From the NCBI RefSeq assembly GCF_014205055.1, contig NZ_JACHMS010000001.1, positions 4,526,001-4,590,000 of the forward strand: a stretch of 64,000 nt of DNA. The letters are read 5' to 3'. Below, piece by piece: positions 60,388-64,000 of this stretch. The DNA is from Streptomyces luteogriseus (GTDB lineage Bacteria; Actinomycetota; Actinomycetes; Streptomycetales; Streptomycetaceae). The position numbers and the translations under genes are program-made. Below the pieces are notes generated by a model. The model searched no databases and was not told the origin of the DNA. It saw only the letters and a program-made list of their open reading frames with translations. Numbering within the stretch: the stretch's first letter is position 1; every line of letters starts with the position of its first letter.

Positions 60388-61201
60388 AGGTGAACCCTCC
60401 GTACTCCTCGACAGCCTTGCTCATGTCTTCCGCGGTGGAGGCTCTTTGATCGCGCCCGACCGGGACCGGGCCGTCCTTCTGCGTGAAGCCGGTGACCTTC
60501 CAGTCACCGTCGACCCACTTCAGCTGGTACGTCGTGGTGTACCAACTCTCGGTCACGGGGTTCTTGGAGCCCTCCCCCGACAGGCCGAAGAGGGAGGTGT
60601 ACCAGAGGGCGACCGAGGCGGTGCCGCCGTTGTAGGAGGCGACCTTGGTGCCAACCGGGACGACGCGTGAGACGAAGGTCTGGCCGCTCGGCGCGACACC
60701 GTCCTTGGTGAGGCCGAGCTTCTCCAGGAAACTCTCCTTCGAGTACACCTGGTCGAACTCGGGCAGCTGCGCGGCGGCGACGTCGGGTGCGTACACCGTG
60801 TTGACGATCGCGTGCCGCTTCTCGAGGTTGTACATGTCGGCCGACCCGAGGGCGATGCCGTAGTTGGTGGCTGCGGACTGGGCGCCCTGCTCGGTGTGGG
60901 CGTAGCCCGTGGCGATGTCCCCGGCCTTCGACTTCACCGGTTGCTCTCCGGTGGGCGCCGTCGCCGAACTCTCTGCCTTGTCGCTGCCCGAACCACTGCT
61001 CTCGGTATCGCCGTCCCCCCGGTTCGCGAAGGCGATCGCTGCGATCAGGAGGACCACCACGCCGACCACGGTGACCAGGCTGCGGGACGAGGAGCGGCGG
61101 CGGGGGTCGCCGAAGGCGTCGCCGGAGTCGGGCAGGCGGGTGCGGGTCTGGCCCGTGCCGCCGTAGCCACCGGAGGACTCGTGGTCGTCACCGAGACTCA
61201 T
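60377..61201 (-). CDS. Membrane-anchored VirB8/TcpC-like protein
   Basis: This 274-residue protein has a cytosolic N-terminus (MSLGDDHESSGGYGGTG), one membrane span at about 41-59 (SLVTVVGVVVLLIAAIAFA) and a soluble extracellular domain. The C-terminal part contains SWYTTTYQLKWVDGDWKVTGF, a pattern seen in NTF2-fold proteins, including VirB8/TcpC conjugation scaffolds. The role as a scaffold is inference from topology and operon position. It lies between the small VirB2-like and TrbL-like genes. No enzymatic motif is visible. Confidence 0.72.
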   Translation of the reverse strand: MSLGDDHESSGGYGGTGQTRTRLPDSGDAFGDPRRRSSSRSLVTVVGVVVLLIAAIAFANRGDGDTESSGSGSDKAESSATAPTGEQPVKSKAGDIATGYAHTEQGAQSAATNYGIALGSADMYNLEKRHAIVNTVYAPDVAAAQLPEFDQVYSKESFLEKLGLTKDGVAPSGQTFVSRVVPVGTKVASYNGGTASVALWYTSLFGLSGEGSKNPVTESWYTTTYQLKWVDGDWKVTGFTQKDGPVPVGRDQRASTAEDMSKAVEEYGGFTYAR

Positions 61202-61410
61202 GCCGCGTACGCCCCCTCGACGTCGTGCGGAAACACTTCGTACCGGTCGTACTTCTCATACTCCTCGTACGACGGTAGCCGTGCTGGTTCCCGCGCGGGC
61301 GCGGTGTGGTGACTCGACATCAGGGAAACGCAACCTCAGCCGGTGGGCACGACGGGCGGGTGGGATGGAGGGGGAGCCGGGCGCGCCCGGCCGGGCGGTT
61401 GGTGCCCGGG

Positions 61411-61719
61411 CTACACGGCCATGCCGTACACGATGGTGAAGAGCGTCCCGAGTGAGCCGATGATGAAGACGCCTGTCAGGCCCGCGATGATGAGGCCCTT
61501 GCCCTGCTCCGCGCTGAAGGTGTCGCGCAGTGCGGTGGCTCCGATGCGCTGCTTGGCGGCGCCCCAGATGGCGATGCCGAGGCAGAGCAGGATGGCCACC
61601 GCCATCACGACCTCGATCATCACCTTGGCCTCGTTGCCCAGGCTGCCGAAGGGGCCCCAGTCCGGAGCGATCCCACCGATGATGGTGTTGATGTCTCCCT
61701 TGTCGGCCGCAAAGAGCAT
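61411..61719 (-). CDS. Small VirB2/TrbC-like two-span membrane protein
   Basis: This protein of about 102 residues has a short N-terminus (MLFAADKGDINTIIGGIAP) and two hydrophobic helices, at about 37-58 (VMIEVVMAVAILLCLGIAIW) and 74-98, joined by a basic loop AAKQRIGATALRD. Size and topology resemble VirB2/TrbC pilin subunits and small conjugation membrane proteins. It is the first gene of the operon, 209 bases ahead of the next. Starts at ATG 61719 or GTG 61728 are both possible; GGGGCGGTGA lies just upstream. Confidence 0.7.
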   Translation of the reverse strand: MLFAADKGDINTIIGGIAPDWGPFGSLGNEAKVMIEVVMAVAILLCLGIAIWGAAKQRIGATALRDTFSAEQGKGLIIAGLTGVFIIGSLGTLFTIVYGMAV

Positions 61720-62091
61720 GTAAGTCACCGCCCCTGTTGGGTAGTTCCGCACCCCCTGCGGTGGTGCAGAGGTCAGGCCTCATTCTCGCCGACAATGATG
61801 CTGTCGTATGTCGACTTGGCGTCATTGATTGGCGGGTTTCGTACGAATACCTTGCCACCGTTCCGCTCCGGCCCCTAGGGGTGGCGACGGGTGGGGTGCA
61901 AAGGATCGTATGGTCACTCTGTGTATCACGGCAGGTCACGCCGGGCAATGAGGCCGGAGCGGAACCTGGTGTGTGGTTCCGTCGTTGTGCCCTCTCGCGG
62001 CCTTTCTCACCTTTGGGGGCTGTTTCTGACGGCTGGTCGGGTGAGTGGTCGCGCCGGTGTTCCCCGGGTGAAGGCTACCCGGCACGGCGAA
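61720..62091. other. Promoter region of the type IV secretion-like operon
   Basis: This 370-base gap has no supported gene. It is relatively AT-rich at 61780-61850 (TGATGCTGTCGTATGTCGAC region), where leftward promoter elements would be expected, and contains the start of a transcription-free zone before the S53 terminator. Confidence 0.5.
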
Positions 62092-62119
62092 GGGGCCGCG
62101 GCTGGGTGGCCGCGGCCCC
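62092..62119 (-). terminator. Terminator of the S53 peptidase gene
   Basis: A 10-bp perfect stem GGGGCCGCGG/CCGCGGCCCC (62092-62101 with 62110-62119) and an 8-base loop lie 80 bases past the S53 stop on the minus strand, followed by TTCG rather than a T-tract. Confidence 0.7.
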
Positions 62120-62198
62120 TGTGTTTCCGGGCCGTCCCTGAGTCCCCATGGTCCCGGGGAATGCTCTGCGGTGACGGTCTGTCACCGGAGGGGAGACG

Positions 62199-63488
62199 TC
62201 AGCCGGTGAAGGCGCCGAGTCCCTCCGGGGTGCCCAGACCGGTCGGGCCGTCGTAGCCCGTCCGGGCGGTGCAGAAGTAGCTGGTGGTGCAGCTCCCGTC
62301 GTTGCCGCTGGTGACGTCGTTCAGGGCGGAGGTGTTCGCGTAGGGGAACGCGGACGGGTAGGAGCCCGTGGACGGGATGCCGGCGAGGGCGTAGACGCTC
62401 GCGATGATCGGGGCGGAGGCGCTGGTGCCGCCGTAGGTGGCCCAGCCCTGGCCGTCGGCGCCGTAGGTGTCGTAGACGGAGACGCCGGTCGCCGGGTCGG
62501 CGACGGCCGAGACGTCGGCGATCATGCGCTTGGCGCAGCCGGTGTCGGTCTGCCAGGTGGGCTTGGTGTCGTAGGCGGAGCAACCGGAGCCGGTGCCTTC
62601 GGTGCTGCTGGTCCGCCAGACGCTCTCGGTCCAGCCGCGGGTGGTGGAGGAGGTGGAGAGCCTGGTGCCGCCGACGGCCGTCACGTACGTCGACGCCGCC
62701 GGGTATTCGGCGCCGTAGCCCGCGTCGCCGGCGCTGACGGTGATGGCGACGCCCGGGTGGTTGAAGTAGGCGGAGTCGTAGGAGGCGTCGGAGGAGGACT
62801 CGCCGCCGCCGTAGCTGTTGGACACGTACTTGGAGCCCAGGGAGACGGCCTCGTTGACGGCGGTGCCGAGGTTGGTCATGGACGAGGACTTCGCCTCGAC
62901 GAGGAGGATGTGGCAGTTCGGGCAGATGGCGCTCGCCATGTCGAGGTCGAGGGATATCTCGCCGGCCCATCCGCTGTCGGGGGTGGGCAGGGCGGTGGTG
63001 GAGCCGGTCTGGCTCACCTTCTTGAAGCAGCCGTTCGCGGTGGTGCAGGCGGGCAGGCCGTAGTGCGAGCGGTAGGCGGCGAGGTCGGACTCCGCGTTCG
63101 GGTCGTCGTAGGCGTCGACGATGGCGATGGTGCGGCCGGAGCCGTTGTTCGCGGCGGCGGAGGTCAGGCCGTAGGCGCTGCGGAGGTCGGTGGGGCCGTA
63201 GCCGGAGGGGGAGGAGGCCTCGGCGGCCTGGGCCGAGATGCCGTGCTGCTGCTGGAAGGCGGTGCGGCCGCCTGTGACGCGCAGGGCGTTGCAGGCCATC
63301 TCGTCGTGGTGGCGGGGGAGGGCGCAGGAGCGGGTCCAGGTGACCTTCGCGGTGCCGGTGTCCGCGGTCTGGGCCTGGGCGGCGGTGGTGAGGCCGGTGA
63401 GGAGGAGTGCGGCGGTGGCGGTGACGGCGGACGCGACGCGGCGCCATCTGCGGCGGGTGGTGGCGGAATCGGGGGGTGTCGTGCGCAA
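62199..63488 (-). CDS. Secreted S53 (sedolisin-type) serine-carboxyl peptidase
   Basis: This 429-residue protein starts with a basic stretch and hydrophobic signal (RRRWRRVASAVTATAALLLTGLTTAAQA). The S53 triad is visible: Glu and Asp in GEISLDLDMASAICPNC and the Ser in YGGTSASAPI. DVSAVADP supplies a calcium-site Asp, and NSYGGGE and VSAGDAGYGAEYPA lie near the oxyanion region. The usual large activation pro-domain of kumamolisin-type enzymes is missing or reduced to about 60 residues. I choose the TTG start at 63488 because GGAGG lies 7 bases before it and all upstream ATGs give low-complexity sequence. It should act outside the cell on proteins. Confidence 0.9.
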   Translation of the reverse strand: MRTTPPDSATTRRRWRRVASAVTATAALLLTGLTTAAQAQTADTGTAKVTWTRSCALPRHHDEMACNALRVTGGRTAFQQQHGISAQAAEASSPSGYGPTDLRSAYGLTSAAANNGSGRTIAIVDAYDDPNAESDLAAYRSHYGLPACTTANGCFKKVSQTGSTTALPTPDSGWAGEISLDLDMASAICPNCHILLVEAKSSSMTNLGTAVNEAVSLGSKYVSNSYGGGESSSDASYDSAYFNHPGVAITVSAGDAGYGAEYPAASTYVTAVGGTRLSTSSTTRGWTESVWRTSSTEGTGSGCSAYDTKPTWQTDTGCAKRMIADVSAVADPATGVSVYDTYGADGQGWATYGGTSASAPIIASVYALAGIPSTGSYPSAFPYANTSALNDVTSGNDGSCTTSYFCTARTGYDGPTGLGTPEGLGAFTG

Positions 63489-63716
63489 GGTACAGCCTCC
63501 TGGCAGTGGTGGGCAGAGGCCTGCGGGTGGGGGGAACCGCCGGTGTGTTTCCCGGCGGGGGCGGCGGCCCGCGACGACCATCGCTTGTTGAGTACGTGAC
63601 AACAAGGCGGTGATCGGAATCCTGACTTCCGCCTTACCGAAGGGGGCGTGGGGCTTACTGATCGCTGACGGGTCGATGGCCGGGCGATGGGCGCGACTTG
63701 ACCGAGGGGCCCGGAT
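63489..63716. other. Promoter region of the S53 peptidase gene
   Basis: This 228-base region lies between the S53 start and the TetR gene stop (both minus strand). AT-richer sequence with TTGTTGAGTACGTGACAACAAGG at 63585-63607 contains a TTGT/ACAA dyad that may be an operator. No gene is seen. Confidence 0.4.
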
Positions 63717-64000
63717 TCAGCGGGGCTTGAGGCCGTGCAGGAGGAGGTGGACGAACTCCTCGGTACCGGCGAGGGCCGCATCGGGGGCGAGCATGCCGCC
63801 CGCCGCGAAGGAGGCGATGCCCTGGAGGGTGGCGCCGGTCACCAGGGTGAGGTACTGCGGGTCGCCCGCGATGATCTCGCCGCGCTCCTGGGCGTCGGCG
63901 ATGACCCGCTCCAGCGAGCCGACCGTCCGGTCGACGGCCGCGGCCATCTGCTCGGAGGCGTCCGGCTCGTGCTTGCGGGCGTACATGAGCTCCAGCAGCT
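63717..64000 (-). CDS. TetR/AcrR-family regulator, C-terminal part; gene continues past the window
   Basis: About 94 C-terminal residues are visible (LLELMYARKHEPDASEQM... ending LLHGLKPR). They form helices of the TetR ligand-binding type, with DPQYLTLVTGATLQGIASFAAGGML as the conserved-looking core. The DNA-binding domain lies beyond base 64000, so the family call rests on the C-terminal pattern alone. It is in the same direction as, and upstream of, the S53 peptidase gene, separated by 228 bases. Confidence 0.7.
   Translation of the reverse strand, partial: LLELMYARKHEPDASEQMAAAVDRTVGSLERVIADAQERGEIIAGDPQYLTLVTGATLQGIASFAAGGMLAPDAALAGTEEFVHLLLHGLKPR

Overview
The window is a high-GC actinobacterial chromosome segment, almost certainly from a Streptomyces. 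The evidence is the developmental regulator BldC beside valine dehydrogenase and HrpA, an exact Streptomyces-type parS 14-mer, a tRNA-free 16S-23S-5S operon, GTG/TTG starts, and a gene order that I recognise from memory as that of the S. coelicolor SCO4087-SCO4135 core region. I could not run any search, so family names rest on motifs I can read in the translations.

Layout. 1-4.7 kb: the 3' end of purM, a DUF3073 gene, vdh, an unknown gene, bldC and a small cysteine-containing protein. 4.8-10.7 kb: hrpA and a stand-alone TnpB gene lie between two identical tRNA-Asp genes, with tRNA-Phe, a parS site and tRNA-Glu. 10.8-16.2 kb: a membrane phosphoesterase, a minimal zincin, a lipoprotein, an RGG-repeat DEAD-box RNA helicase and tRNA-Lys. 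16.2-23 kb: an accessory stress-signalling island with a SigB-type sigma factor, two MarR regulators, a GAF-PP2C protein and an overlapping rsbR-rsbS-rsbT-RsbX-like stressosome operon. 23.1-25.6 kb: GTP cyclohydrolase II, a MarR regulator and a domain-swapped RibD, all carrying copies of one palindrome.

25.7-37 kb: initiator tRNA, a c-di-AMP (ydaO-type) riboswitch ahead of an M23 peptidase, an aldo/keto reductase, a PrsW-type protease, trmB, an LhgO-type oxidase, a developmental TPR regulator and a large asparagine-synthase-like protein with a degenerate active site. Two copies of a composite intergenic repeat bracket the last three genes. 37.4-46 kb: a membrane-tethered ECF sigma factor with an extracellular NPCBM-like domain, a TetR/NADH dehydrogenase pair, a PAS-PP2C-HATPase phosphatase and an MFS/MarR pair. 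46-51.8 kb: the rrn operon. 51.8-54.5 kb: a NarL-type two-component pair and a GNAT acetyltransferase. 54.5-61.7 kb: a six-gene single-membrane type IV secretion-like operon. 62-64 kb: an S53 peptidase and a truncated TetR gene.

Most genes are conserved housekeeping or developmental genes. The parts most worth follow-up are the MarR/RibA/RibD regulon, the conjugation-like operon with its split VirB4 and degenerate VirD4, the ECF-NPCBM fusion, the stressosome island, the asparagine-synthase-like protein, and the TnpB locus with hairpin ends.
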